12,391 bases of DNA from Lentihominibacter faecis. GTDB taxonomy: Bacteria; Bacillota; Clostridia; Peptostreptococcales; Anaerovoracaceae. Of this stretch, positions 1 through 6,148 are shown one piece after another. The first letter of the stretch is position 1; each line of letters begins with the position of its first letter. The notes beneath the pieces were generated by a model. The model made no database searches. It was given only the letters and a program-made list of their open reading frames with translations, and was not told the DNA's origin. The position numbers and the translations under genes were made by a program. The stretch lies in assembly GCF_014306095.1 (NCBI RefSeq), contig NZ_JACRWC010000065.1, positions 1 through 12,391 of the forward strand. Direction: 5' to 3'.

Positions 1-7
1 GAGACAG
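1..7. other. probable residual Tn5 mosaic-end adaptor (left)
   Basis: The window opens with GAGACAG, which is the last 7 nt of the 19-bp Tn5/Nextera mosaic end (AGATGTGTATAAGAGACAG) in the orientation expected at a left contig end. Seven bases alone could be chance. The call rests on the much longer match at the other end of the window. If it is right, genuine genomic sequence starts at base 8. Confidence 0.55.
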
Positions 8-479
8 GCTATATCATGAAAACTGGGATCAAGCTATCCATTATTTTACCACATTTTTGCAGGATCCAGCCGGCTGGAAGGAAAATAAAATCGAAGCTTG
101 CAGACTTCTCGCGCAATGTTATCAGCACTCTTCCGCACGGGAAGCAGCCCTTGCTATTCTTTTTTATTCCTTTTCCTTCGACATCCCCAGGGCTGAGATC
201 TGCTGCAGCATCGGAGAATTGTTTTTGCAAAACTCACAATACGAGCAAGCTATCTTCTGGTACCGTGCAGCCTTGGCATGTTCTAAAGATGAGACTTCCG
301 GTGCATTCCTTCTCCATGATTGCTACGATTACATACCCTGCATGCAGCTATGTGTTTGCTATGACAGGCTGGGAGATACCGAAAAAGCAGAACTCTACCA
401 TAAAAAGGCCGGCCTGTATCGCCCTGATACATCTGCTTACCTTCAAAATGAAAAGTATTTTCAATCTCTGAAAAAATAA
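3..479 (+). CDS. tetratricopeptide-repeat protein, C-terminal part (probable TPR glycosyltransferase), 5' truncated
   Basis: An open frame runs in from the left edge and ends at TAA 477-479, leaving about 158 residues with no start codon; a TTG at 57 lies inside the repeat pattern and is not a convincing start. The protein is helical and repetitive, with TPR-like units such as WDQAIHYFTTFL, CRLLAQCYQ, AEICCSIGELFLQNSQYEQA and CVCYDRLGDTEKAELYHKKA. TPR units form helix-turn-helix scaffolds for protein or glycan binding. In Clostridia this type of tail, with aromatic and cysteine residues around HDCYDYIP, commonly follows an N-terminal family 2 glycosyltransferase domain, so a cell-surface glycosyltransferase is the best inference. 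The catalytic domain lies outside the window and cannot be confirmed. The next gene downstream on the same strand encodes a collagen-like surface protein, a plausible glycosylation target, but that link is only contextual. Confidence 0.7.
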   Translation, partial: DRLYHENWDQAIHYFTTFLQDPAGWKENKIEACRLLAQCYQHSSAREAALAILFYSFSFDIPRAEICCSIGELFLQNSQYEQAIFWYRAALACSKDETSGAFLLHDCYDYIPCMQLCVCYDRLGDTEKAELYHKKAGLYRPDTSAYLQNEKYFQSLKK

Positions 480-492
480 CAGCAGCCTTCTT

Positions 493-521
493 CACCCTAC
501 AGTAAAATGCTACATATTATA
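493..521 (+). promoter_or_regulatory. candidate sigma-K-type promoter of the collagen-like gene
   Basis: CACC at 493-496 and CATATTATA at 513-521 are separated by 16 nt. This fits the Bacillus/Clostridium sigma-K consensus (AC-containing -35; CATAnnnTA -10; 16-17 nt apart). Sigma-K drives late mother-cell genes, including spore coat and exosporium proteins, which suits the encoded protein. The predicted transcript start near 528 lies downstream of the in-frame ATG at 524 and so favours the ATG at 560. No convincing sigma-A -35 box is present for the same -10. This is a pattern match only. Confidence 0.4.
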
Positions 522-525
522 TTAT

Positions 526-545
526 GAAAAGAAAAGAAAAGAAAA
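526..545 (+). repeat. GAAAA pentanucleotide tandem repeat, four copies
   Basis: Four uninterrupted GAAAA units run directly into the GGAG ribosome site (546-549) of the collagen-like gene. Changes in copy number would alter the leader just upstream of the Shine-Dalgarno sequence, or the reading frame of translation starting at 524, but would not change the frame of translation from 560. Confidence 0.8.
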
Positions 546-559
546 GGAGTTTGTTCTAT

Positions 560-1072
560 ATGAATAATCAGTATAAAAATCCGTCAAGGTGCTGCAGCGG
601 CAGCTGCGGTGTTCCTTGTCCTCCTGCACCACCAACCCCTTGTCCTCCACCACGTCCGCCTGAAATGATCGGGATCATCGGCCCTACCGGTCCTGCCGGT
701 CCGATGGGGCCTGCCGGTCCAATTGGGCTTATGGGACCAGCCGGCGCAACTGGTGCTACTGGCGCGACCGGAGCAATGGGACCTACCGGACCTGCCGGTG
801 CTACCGGAGCAACTGGGCCTACTGGTCCAATGGGGCCTGCCGGCGCAACTGGTGCTACTGGCGCAACGGGACCTGCCGGTGCTACCGGAGCAACTGGGCC
901 TACCGGACCTGCTGGCGCGACCGGAGCTACTGGAGCAACTGGGCCTGCTGGAGCTGTTACCGCCGGACCTGCCGTCGCAGATATTCCTTCCAACAGTAGC
1001 ATCGACATTGTAATCACGACTTTCAACCAGCTTCTTGCCTCTCTGCGCCAGGCTGGCGTCATCCAGAGCTAG
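560..1072 (+). CDS. collagen-like (Gly-X-Y) spore-surface-type protein
   Basis: A 170-aa protein in three parts. Residues 1-37 are rich in Cys and Pro (Cys at 11, 12, 16, 20 and 28, then a polyproline stretch). Residues 38-133 form 32 uninterrupted Gly-X-Y triplets, mostly GAT, GPA, GPT and GPM, so a collagen triple helix is expected. Residues 134-170 are a short tail ([21 protein letters not shown]) resembling the small C-terminal trimerisation segment of clostridial collagen-like and phage head-fibre proteins. There is no signal peptide or LPXTG anchor, so Sec export to the cell wall is unlikely. That fits a protein assembled on the spore from the mother cell, comparable in architecture to BclA-type exosporium filaments. 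The ATG at 560 is chosen because AAAAGGAG (542-549) sits 10 nt upstream; the ATG at 524 has no ribosome site. Threonine-rich triplets are common O-glycosylation sites in this class. The spore location is inferred, not shown. Confidence 0.85.
   Translation: MNNQYKNPSRCCSGSCGVPCPPAPPTPCPPPRPPEMIGIIGPTGPAGPMGPAGPIGLMGPAGATGATGATGAMGPTGPAGATGATGPTGPMGPAGATGATGATGPAGATGATGPTGPAGATGATGATGPAGAVTAGPAVADIPSNSSIDIVITTFNQLLASLRQAGVIQS
740..903 (+). repeat. long direct DNA repeats within the collagen region
   Basis: A 35-nt segment is repeated exactly at 788-822 and 869-903 (offset 81 nt, nine triplets), and a 26-nt segment at 740-765 and 839-864 (offset 99 nt, eleven triplets). Both offsets are multiples of nine, so slippage or recombination between copies changes collagen length while keeping both the frame and the Gly-X-Y register. 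Confidence 0.85.
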
Positions 1073-1084
1073 ATATCGCACACT

Positions 1085-1279
1085 TTAAAGTTTCCCATCA
1101 GGAGGTGGCGCATTTCCCCCATGTTCAGAAACATTGCAGGACTTTTCCATTTTAATCATGTTTTCCTGCAAATCCACTGCAAAAAAACCTTTAAGCCATT
1201 GTTTTTTCTCCATCCGTTCCTTCTCGCTCCATTCCCGTTCCTGCACTACCATAATTTTCTGTGCCCGGTTCTTTTTCAC
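1085..1279 (-). CDS. possible small Lys/Glu-rich protein of unknown function
   Basis: A 64-codon frame on the minus strand from GTG at 1279 to TAA at 1085-1087. The ribosome-site-like GGGGAGG (complement of about 1289-1295) lies about 9 nt upstream of this GTG; another in-frame GTG at 1285 is only 3 nt from it. The product is strongly charged (WSEKERMEKKQWLKGFF) with natural-looking codon use, whereas the opposing plus-strand frame is an unnatural Phe/His/Leu-rich string. This argues that the minus frame is the coding one, if either is. The C-terminus (GNAPPPDGKL) is less convincing. I do not recognise a family and see no clear promoter. It would be convergent with the collagen-like gene and divergent from the recombinase. 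Confidence 0.35.
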   Translation of the reverse strand: MKKNRAQKIMVVQEREWSEKERMEKKQWLKGFFAVDLQENMIKMEKSCNVSEHGGNAPPPDGKL

Positions 1280-1320
1280 GTCCACTTTCCTCCCCTTCTG
1301 AAACTACGCTTTATTTCTCA

Positions 1321-1335
1321 GTTTATGGGATAAAC
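1321..1335. promoter_or_regulatory. perfect dyad upstream of the recombinase gene
   Basis: GTTTAT-GGG-ATAAAC is a perfect 6-bp inverted repeat with a 3-nt spacer, lying 18 nt upstream of the recombinase ribosome site. It could be an operator or recombinase-binding site. No -10/-35 pair could be placed confidently around it. Within the roughly 290-nt gap 1073-1365 it is, with the possible small minus-strand ORF, the only structure I can point to. Confidence 0.25.
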
Positions 1336-1365
1336 CTCCACAGCATGCTTCGAAAGGAGACCATC

Positions 1366-2682
1366 ATGCATTTTTATATCTACAGCAGAAAATCCATCTA
1401 CACCGGCAAGGGCGAAAGCATTGAAAATCAAATTGAACTTTGCCGCAGCTATATTTCATCCAAGTACCCCTGCGATCCTGATCCACATATAAAAATTTAT
1501 GAGGACGAAGGGTTTTCAGGAAAAAATACAGAGCGTCCTCAATTCCAGAAAATGCTCTGTGACATACAGCTCGACCCGCCAGATTTCATCGTCTGCTACC
1601 GTCTGGATCGCATCAGCCGCAGCGTCAGCGATTTTTCCACTTTCATAGAAAAACTAAATCGTCTCGGTATCTCATTTCTTTGCATCAAAGAAGAGTTCGA
1701 TACTTCCCGCCCTATGGGAAAAGCCATGATGTACATTGCCTCCGTTTTTTCTCAACTGGAACGTGAAACTATAGCGGAACGAGTTCGCGACAATATGCTC
1801 CTGCTTGCCAGATCCGGCCGCTGGCTAGGCGGCACCCCGCCTACGGGCTACACCTCAAAAAAAATCTGCGAAGTCCTGCTGGACGGTAAGGTGAAAACCG
1901 CCTGCACCTTGCAGGAAATTCCGGAGGAACTGGATGTCATACATTCCATTTATCAGCACTTTCTCCAGACCCATCAAACGGCGGAAGTCGCATCCTGGCT
2001 GCAAAATCGCGGTCAGCTCACACGCTCCGGCAAAAAGTTTTCCCCTGCATCCGTTCGTCAGATCCTCCAAAATCCGGTGTACTGTATCGCCGACTCTGAT
2101 GTATTCTCATATTTTGCAGAACGAAACGCAGACCTTTGTTTCTCACCTGATTCGTGCTCCGGCCAGGGACTTCTCGCCTACAACAAACGGAACTACCGCC
2201 AGAAAGGCGCACCGCGCCAAACCGAAAAGCACTGGATCATCGCCGCAGGAAGGCATCGCGGGATCATCTGCGGACGAGACTGGGTAACGACACAGAGTCT
2301 GCTTTCAAATTGCCACCGTGCTCCCGGAAATCCAGATGCTCCCAAAGGACTCCTTTGCAGTATACTTTATTGTCGTCACTGCGGCAGCCCTATGGTCTCA
2401 AAACGACGTTCCAAAAATACCGATCTCCCCACCTACGACTATATCTGCAGCAAAAAGCTGCGCCACGGCACCGCTCTTTGCAGCTGTCAGAATCTCAACG
2501 GACCACAGACAGATGAAGACATTCTACAGACTCTTTACAGCACTCTGCAAAAGCTTCTGAATATAAATACACCTCTGGATCTCGACAAGCTGTCACAACA
2601 TAAAAAAAGGATCTTTCTCACTTCATTCGTAAAAAAGATCCTGTGGGATGGAACGACTCTGCAGCTGTTCCTATTCTTCTGA
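1366..2682 (+). CDS. large serine recombinase (resolvase/integrase family)
   Basis: A 438-aa site-specific DNA recombinase that cuts and rejoins DNA through a serine-phosphodiester link. The N-terminal resolvase domain (about 1-150) has the YSRKS motif with catalytic Ser10 and Arg8, the conserved DRISRS motif at 81-86, and the ERETIAERVRDNM helix at 132-144. A recombinase (DNA-binding) domain follows (about 155-300), then a zinc-ribbon region with Cys336, Cys339, Cys361 and Cys372/374. After this only about 60 residues remain, ending in a hydrophobic tail; the long coiled coil usual in phage-type large serine integrases is not evident. The start is ATG 1366, because AAAGGAG at 1353-1359 is 6 nt upstream; an upstream in-frame GTG at 1261 has no such site. 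The stop overlaps the end of convergent recQ by 12 bp. No phage or transposon genes flank it. It could be a stand-alone domesticated recombinase, an element remnant, or a SpoIVCA-like enzyme; the target site is unknown. Confidence 0.9.
   Translation: MHFYIYSRKSIYTGKGESIENQIELCRSYISSKYPCDPDPHIKIYEDEGFSGKNTERPQFQKMLCDIQLDPPDFIVCYRLDRISRSVSDFSTFIEKLNRLGISFLCIKEEFDTSRPMGKAMMYIASVFSQLERETIAERVRDNMLLLARSGRWLGGTPPTGYTSKKICEVLLDGKVKTACTLQEIPEELDVIHSIYQHFLQTHQTAEVASWLQNRGQLTRSGKKFSPASVRQILQNPVYCIADSDVFSYFAERNADLCFSPDSCSGQGLLAYNKRNYRQKGAPRQTEKHWIIAAGRHRGIICGRDWVTTQSLLSNCHRAPGNPDAPKGLLCSILYCRHCGSPMVSKRRSKNTDLPTYDYICSKKLRHGTALCSCQNLNGPQTDEDILQTLYSTLQKLLNINTPLDLDKLSQHKKRIFLTSFVKKILWDGTTLQLFLFF
2602..2642 (-). 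terminator. intrinsic terminator for the recQ transcript, inside the recombinase gene
   Basis: Read on the minus strand, AGGATCTTT (complement of 2634-2642) pairs with AAAGATCCT (complement of 2608-2616) in a 9-bp stem with a 17-nt loop, followed at once by six more T residues (complement of 2602-2607). It begins about 29 nt beyond the recQ stop codon. The stem is only moderately GC-rich, so strength is uncertain. It lies wholly within the 3' coding part of the opposing recombinase gene. Confidence 0.6.
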
Positions 2683-4518
2683 AGCCTGCTTCTCTTCTTG
2701 CCCCTGCTGTATCACGTGCTCCCGGATCACCTCCAGAAAACGCTCGCCATATTTAGCCGCCTTAGCCTCACCAACGCCTTTCATATCAAGCAGTGCATCT
2801 TTCGTCTGCGGCTGATACCTGCACATATCCTGCAAGGAAACATCGGTAAAAATCACGTATGCCGGCACGCTGAAAGTCCGGGCAAGTTGAAGCCTCAGCT
2901 TTTTCAGTTTTGCCAGCAAAGCCTTGTCCTCCACCGCCTGGCCATCCGTCCGGTCGTTTCGGAGCTCCACCGCTTCCCGGACAAATTCCGTTTCCACGCG
3001 GCGTTGTCCACGCAAGATCTCCGAAGAAGCCGCCGTCAGCCGGAGCACCGGATATTCACCTTCCTCCATTCGAAGAAATCCGTCCGTCAATAACGCGTCG
3101 ATCATCTGTCGGATCTTTTTATACGGCGTATCCGACAGAAGCCCATAGGTGGAAAGATCATTCAGTCCGGCATGGAGTACCCGCTGGTTCTGACTGCCCC
3201 GGAGCACGTCACAGATCATGGTAATCCCGTACCGTTCTTCGCACCGATATACGCACGACAATATCATCTGCGCCTGCACGGTATAATCCACCTTTTCAAA
3301 TTCCGTCAGACAGTTGGAGCAGTTGCCACAGTAATGAGGAGCTCTTTCTCCGAAATACCGCAGGATAAACTCCCGCAGGCAGTCCCTCGTCGTTGCATAA
3401 AACGTCATCTGCCGCAGCCGCTCGTAATCCTTTTCCTTGATCTCTGCCAGGGTATCCTCATCCAGATCCTCCCGCGGCATAGGGTTTTCGATAAAAAACT
3501 TAATGGTATTGACGTCCGACGGTGCGTACAGCAGAATGCAATCCGCTTTGCTGCCATCACGACCGGCACGTCCTGCTTCCTGATAGTAGCTCTCGATATT
3601 CTTCGGCATATTGTAATGTATGACAAAAGATACGTCAGATTTGTCGATTCCCATGCCGAAAGCATTGGTCGCCACCATGATCCGCTTCCGATCAAAGATG
3701 AAATCGTCCTGATTTTCCATCCTTTCTTTATCGTCAAGCCCTGCGTGATACCTGGTCGCCTCAAAGCCTCTGGCGTTGAGCATATCGCAGACTCTCTCCA
3801 CGTCTTTTCGCTTGGAGCAGTACACGATCCCCGACTGATCTCTACGTCCTTTCAATGTCTTCAGAAGCTCCTTATCCTTGCTGTCGGGATGTCTTACCGT
3901 GAAAGAAAGGTTTGGCCGGTCAAAGGTAGTCGTAACAGAAAACGGATCTTCCAGATCCAGCAGTTCTTCGATATCCTGCCGCACATCCGGCGTTGCGGTC
4001 GCAGTGAACGCACCGATCGTCGGTCGATCAGGAAGTCTTTCCGTAAAATCTCTGATGGTAAGATAGCTAGGTCGAAAATCCTGACCCCATTGAGAAATAC
4101 AATGCGCTTCGTCGACCGCCAGAAACGGGATCTGTATCTGCGAGCACACTTTTAAAAAAGCTTCTGAATGAAGTCTCTCTGGAGCCACATAAACGATCCG
4201 GTATCCATTTTGCTTCATTTCGCGCAATGTCTCACGGTATTCCTGTAAAGAAAGGGAACTGTTGATATAAGCAGCAGAAATATCCATTTGCAGCAACGTG
4301 TTCACCTGATCCTTCATCAGCGAAATCAGAGGCGATACTACGATGGTCGTACCGCTTTGCAGCAGTGCAGGGATCTGATAACACACTGACTTCCCAGCTC
4401 CCGTGGGCATGATGCAAAGGGCGTCCCGCCCGGCAAGAAGCTGATCGATCACCTCTGCCTGCCCCTCTTTAAATGTATCGTATCCATAATAATATTTTAA
4501 AGCAGAGAACTTATCCAT
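2671..4518 (-). CDS. recQ: ATP-dependent DNA helicase RecQ
   Basis: A 615-aa superfamily 2, 3'-to-5' DNA helicase acting in recombinational repair and stalled-fork processing. Visible elements in order: motif 0 (FKEGQ, 16-20), Walker A MPTGAGKS (37-44, Lys43), the DEAH box (136-139) within VDEAHCISQWGQDFRPSY, helicase motif QEAGRAGRDG, and zinc-binding cysteines at 380, 397, 400 and 403, the same numbers as in the E. coli enzyme. A winged-helix RQC region follows (about 409-515), then a C-terminal HRDC domain (about 532-600, with DALLDMKGVGEAKAAKYG). Length and domain order are those of a full bacterial RecQ. Its ATG overlaps the mscL stop (TGATG at 4516-4520), so it is probably translationally coupled as the last gene of the bsh-mscL-recQ unit. 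Its 3' end overlaps the convergent recombinase gene. Confidence 0.97.
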   Translation of the reverse strand: MDKFSALKYYYGYDTFKEGQAEVIDQLLAGRDALCIMPTGAGKSVCYQIPALLQSGTTIVVSPLISLMKDQVNTLLQMDISAAYINSSLSLQEYRETLREMKQNGYRIVYVAPERLHSEAFLKVCSQIQIPFLAVDEAHCISQWGQDFRPSYLTIRDFTERLPDRPTIGAFTATATPDVRQDIEELLDLEDPFSVTTTFDRPNLSFTVRHPDSKDKELLKTLKGRRDQSGIVYCSKRKDVERVCDMLNARGFEATRYHAGLDDKERMENQDDFIFDRKRIMVATNAFGMGIDKSDVSFVIHYNMPKNIESYYQEAGRAGRDGSKADCILLYAPSDVNTIKFFIENPMPREDLDEDTLAEIKEKDYERLRQMTFYATTRDCLREFILRYFGERAPHYCGNCSNCLTEFEKVDYTVQAQMILSCVYRCEERYGITMICDVLRGSQNQRVLHAGLNDLSTYGLLSDTPYKKIRQMIDALLTDGFLRMEEGEYPVLRLTAASSEILRGQRRVETEFVREAVELRNDRTDGQAVEDKALLAKLKKLRLQLARTFSVPAYVIFTDVSLQDMCRYQPQTKDALLDMKGVGEAKAAKYGERFLEVIREHVIQQGQEEKQASEE

Positions 4519-4967
4519 CAGGCCTTTACCGATTCGATTTTATCATCTGCTGCAGCTTCATCTTCCAAAATGGAAGTACAGTGCGGACAGCGTGTTGCAT
4601 CGATAGAGATCTCACTCTTGCAGTATGGGCATTCCTTTGTGGTCGGAGCTTCTTCCATTTCTGCTTTTTTCCCCAGATTTCTGGCTGTATTAAGCGTCTT
4701 CACCAGGACAAACAGTGCAAATGCTACTATCACAAAATTAATGATCGCCATGATAAAGGATCCATATTTCAGATCCACACCAAACACTGATACTGCCAGA
4801 TCGTTGAAGTTGACCCTCACGAGCAGTCCGATCACCGGGGAAATAATGTCATCTACAAGCGAATTAACAATGGATGTGAACGCAGCACCTACAATAATGC
4901 CTATTGCCATATCGAGTACATTTCCCTTCATTGCAAATTCTTTGAATTCTGCTAAAAACTTTTTCAT
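4518..4967 (-). CDS. mscL: large-conductance mechanosensitive channel MscL with C-terminal zinc ribbon
   Basis: A 149-aa membrane channel that opens under extreme membrane tension to release solutes during hypo-osmotic shock. The N-terminus (MKKFLAEFKEFAMKGNVLDMA) and the following VGAAFTSIVNSLVDDIISP form the amphipathic N-helix and pore-lining TM1 (about 15-45) typical of MscL. A periplasmic-type loop and TM2 (about 70-93) follow. Instead of the usual short cytoplasmic helix bundle, the C-terminus carries a CPYC...CPHC zinc-ribbon-like motif (Cys113, 116, 127, 130) and an acidic tail. The start at 4967 is chosen because GAGGAG lies 7 nt upstream; an upstream in-frame ATG (reading MRRLVMKK) lacks a site. 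The gene follows bsh by 25 nt and overlaps recQ by one base, so it is operonic. Zinc-ribbon tails occur in some clostridial MscL proteins; their role is not known to me. Confidence 0.95.
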   Translation of the reverse strand: MKKFLAEFKEFAMKGNVLDMAIGIIVGAAFTSIVNSLVDDIISPVIGLLVRVNFNDLAVSVFGVDLKYGSFIMAIINFVIVAFALFVLVKTLNTARNLGKKAEMEEAPTTKECPYCKSEISIDATRCPHCTSILEDEAAADDKIESVKA

Positions 4968-4992
4968 AACTAGTCTCCTCATATAATATTTT

Positions 4993-5985
4993 TTAATTCT
5001 TATTTTGCCAATGGATCTCACATTCTGTTATCATCGGATATCTGATCAGCCCGTCAGCGTCCAGATCTTCTTCATGCAGGTCTACGGCAGAGATCTGATG
5101 ATTATCGTATGTTGTATAGTAATAGATCCCTTTTGTCGCATTACAGCATGATGTATAGATCGTGATCTCATATTTGCCCTCATCCACTTCACAGCATCCT
5201 CGCTGCTGATCGACAGAACCTAATATATGAAAAAACTGACTCACACTCTCTTTCTCACTTTCTCCTGAAATGGAATTCAGCTTTGTGAATGCCACTTTAA
5301 CGAATCTTGATTGACTGGACAGATCCCCCGGGATTCCCATTCCACCCATTCCTCTGCTGTACGCATCCAGTTTCAGCGTTCCTGCAAAGGTATTTTCCGG
5401 CTGTCTCCGCGATGCTCCCGCATAATTGTTAAGCGCAAAGAGCTGCAAAGGAAACGGCGGATTGTTAGTAAGGACTCCGACAGGATTATCATAAACATGC
5501 AGACCATCCTCCATGGCCTCCACAACGATACAATCATTCTTATCTGCAATCATCCAGTGAAGCTGCGCTGCAGGCAGCCGGGCACTGAAAGGCGTTCCTG
5601 TAAGTTTCATTCCTGCAATCTTTTTTCTTGCCTCTGTAACCGATCCACACTGGCCGAGTACCCACGGAACAAACTCAAACTGCGCCACTTGTACCTCATT
5701 TGTTTTCACATTAACGGCAGCATCCTCATATACTGCATTTCCAACGAAGTTAAGACCTGCCATTCCGAGTCCCTTTTCATTGACTGCATCGTAATAAAGC
5801 GGATATCCATCTGCTACGAATGCCATCCCGATCATGGCATAATGAGTTGTCAGCTTATCAGTATGCCTGAAATCGAATACATATTTTCTCGGCGTGACAA
5901 CAATTTCTTCTCCATAGGAAAACTCATAATCAAAAGTTCTTCCCATATAAAAGTCTTTTGTTTTGTAAGTTGATGCTGTACACAT
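4993..5985 (-). CDS. bsh: bile salt hydrolase (choloylglycine hydrolase family, Ntn hydrolase)
   Basis: A 330-aa cytoplasmic enzyme expected to split the amide bond of glycine- or taurine-conjugated bile salts. The start at ATG 5985 is secure on two grounds: GAGGTG sits 7 nt upstream, and it places the catalytic nucleophile at Cys2, exposed after removal of Met. Family catalytic positions are present: Cys2, Arg16, Asp19, Asn79 (GLNF), Asn174/175 (LTNNPPF) and Arg227 (SRFVK). The segments MIGMAFVADGYPLYYDAVNE and NEKGLGMAGLNF, and the intact C-terminal half, are close to Gram-positive gut bile salt hydrolases, and the length is normal. A penicillin V acylase activity in the same family cannot be fully excluded from sequence. 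It is the first gene of a likely bsh-mscL-recQ transcription unit, 163 nt downstream of the MATE gene on the same strand. Confidence 0.93.
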   Translation of the reverse strand: MCTASTYKTKDFYMGRTFDYEFSYGEEIVVTPRKYVFDFRHTDKLTTHYAMIGMAFVADGYPLYYDAVNEKGLGMAGLNFVGNAVYEDAAVNVKTNEVQVAQFEFVPWVLGQCGSVTEARKKIAGMKLTGTPFSARLPAAQLHWMIADKNDCIVVEAMEDGLHVYDNPVGVLTNNPPFPLQLFALNNYAGASRRQPENTFAGTLKLDAYSRGMGGMGIPGDLSSQSRFVKVAFTKLNSISGESEKESVSQFFHILGSVDQQRGCCEVDEGKYEITIYTSCCNATKGIYYYTTYDNHQISAVDLHEEDLDADGLIRYPMITECEIHWQNKN

Positions 5986-5989
5986 ATTT

Positions 5990-6064
5990 TTACACCTCAT
6001 TCTTTGTGGCTTCAGTAACGTCTTTTCTGTGATATGCATAGTCACCGAACCCTGTAAGCACCAT
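5990..6064 (-). CDS. possible 24-codon upstream ORF in the bsh leader
   Basis: On the minus strand an ATG at 6064 opens a frame (starting MVLTGFGDYAY) whose TAA (5990-5992) directly follows the bsh ribosome site, 4 nt before the bsh ATG. If translated it would bring terminating ribosomes to the bsh start. The nearest Shine-Dalgarno-like sequence (GAGGAG, complement of 6083-6088) is 18 nt away, too far for efficient use, so it may be fortuitous. Confidence 0.2.
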   Translation of the reverse strand: MVLTGFGDYAYHRKDVTEATKNEV

Positions 6065-6135
6065 GAAATTTGGGCTTTGAGTCTCCTCTTCTATAAGTTT
6101 ATCTCCACTTCATTCCCCCACTGATTCTTATATGT

Positions 6136-6141
6136 ATTATA
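6136..6141 (-). promoter_or_regulatory. candidate -10 box for the bsh unit
   Basis: A perfect TATAAT (complement of 6136-6141) lies just after the MATE stop codon in the 163-nt gap before bsh. At 17-nt spacing the -35 position reads TGGTGA, a poor match, and there is no extended -10 TG. If used, it gives a leader of about 145 nt, and bsh-mscL-recQ could be transcribed independently of the MATE gene. No clear terminator is visible between MATE and bsh, so read-through is also possible. Confidence 0.3.
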
Positions 6142-6148
6142 CACAGTT

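Noticed and set aside
16..471. Long plus-strand ORF in another frame overlapping the TPR gene
   Set aside because: It lacks repeats, has unnatural composition and no ribosome site; the TPR frame is clearly the coding one.
524..559. N-terminal extension of the collagen-like protein from ATG 524
   Set aside because: It is encoded by the GAAAA repeat and has no ribosome site, whereas the ATG at 560 has AAAAGGAG at good spacing.
568..1062. Minus-strand Ala/Pro/Val-rich ORF antisense to the collagen-like gene
   Set aside because: It is a low-complexity mirror of the Gly-X-Y repeats and has no independent coding evidence.
1121..1333. Plus-strand Phe/His/Leu-rich ORF
   Set aside because: Its composition is the antisense pattern of the Lys/Glu-rich minus-strand frame, and the nearest AGGAGG is 15 nt from its ATG.
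3172..4155. 327-codon plus-strand ORF
   Set aside because: It lies entirely antisense to recQ, whose motifs are intact, and shows no recognisable domain.
6046..6135. Riboswitch in the bsh leader
   Set aside because: No known riboswitch core or stable nested stems could be drawn; only the possible upstream ORF was kept.
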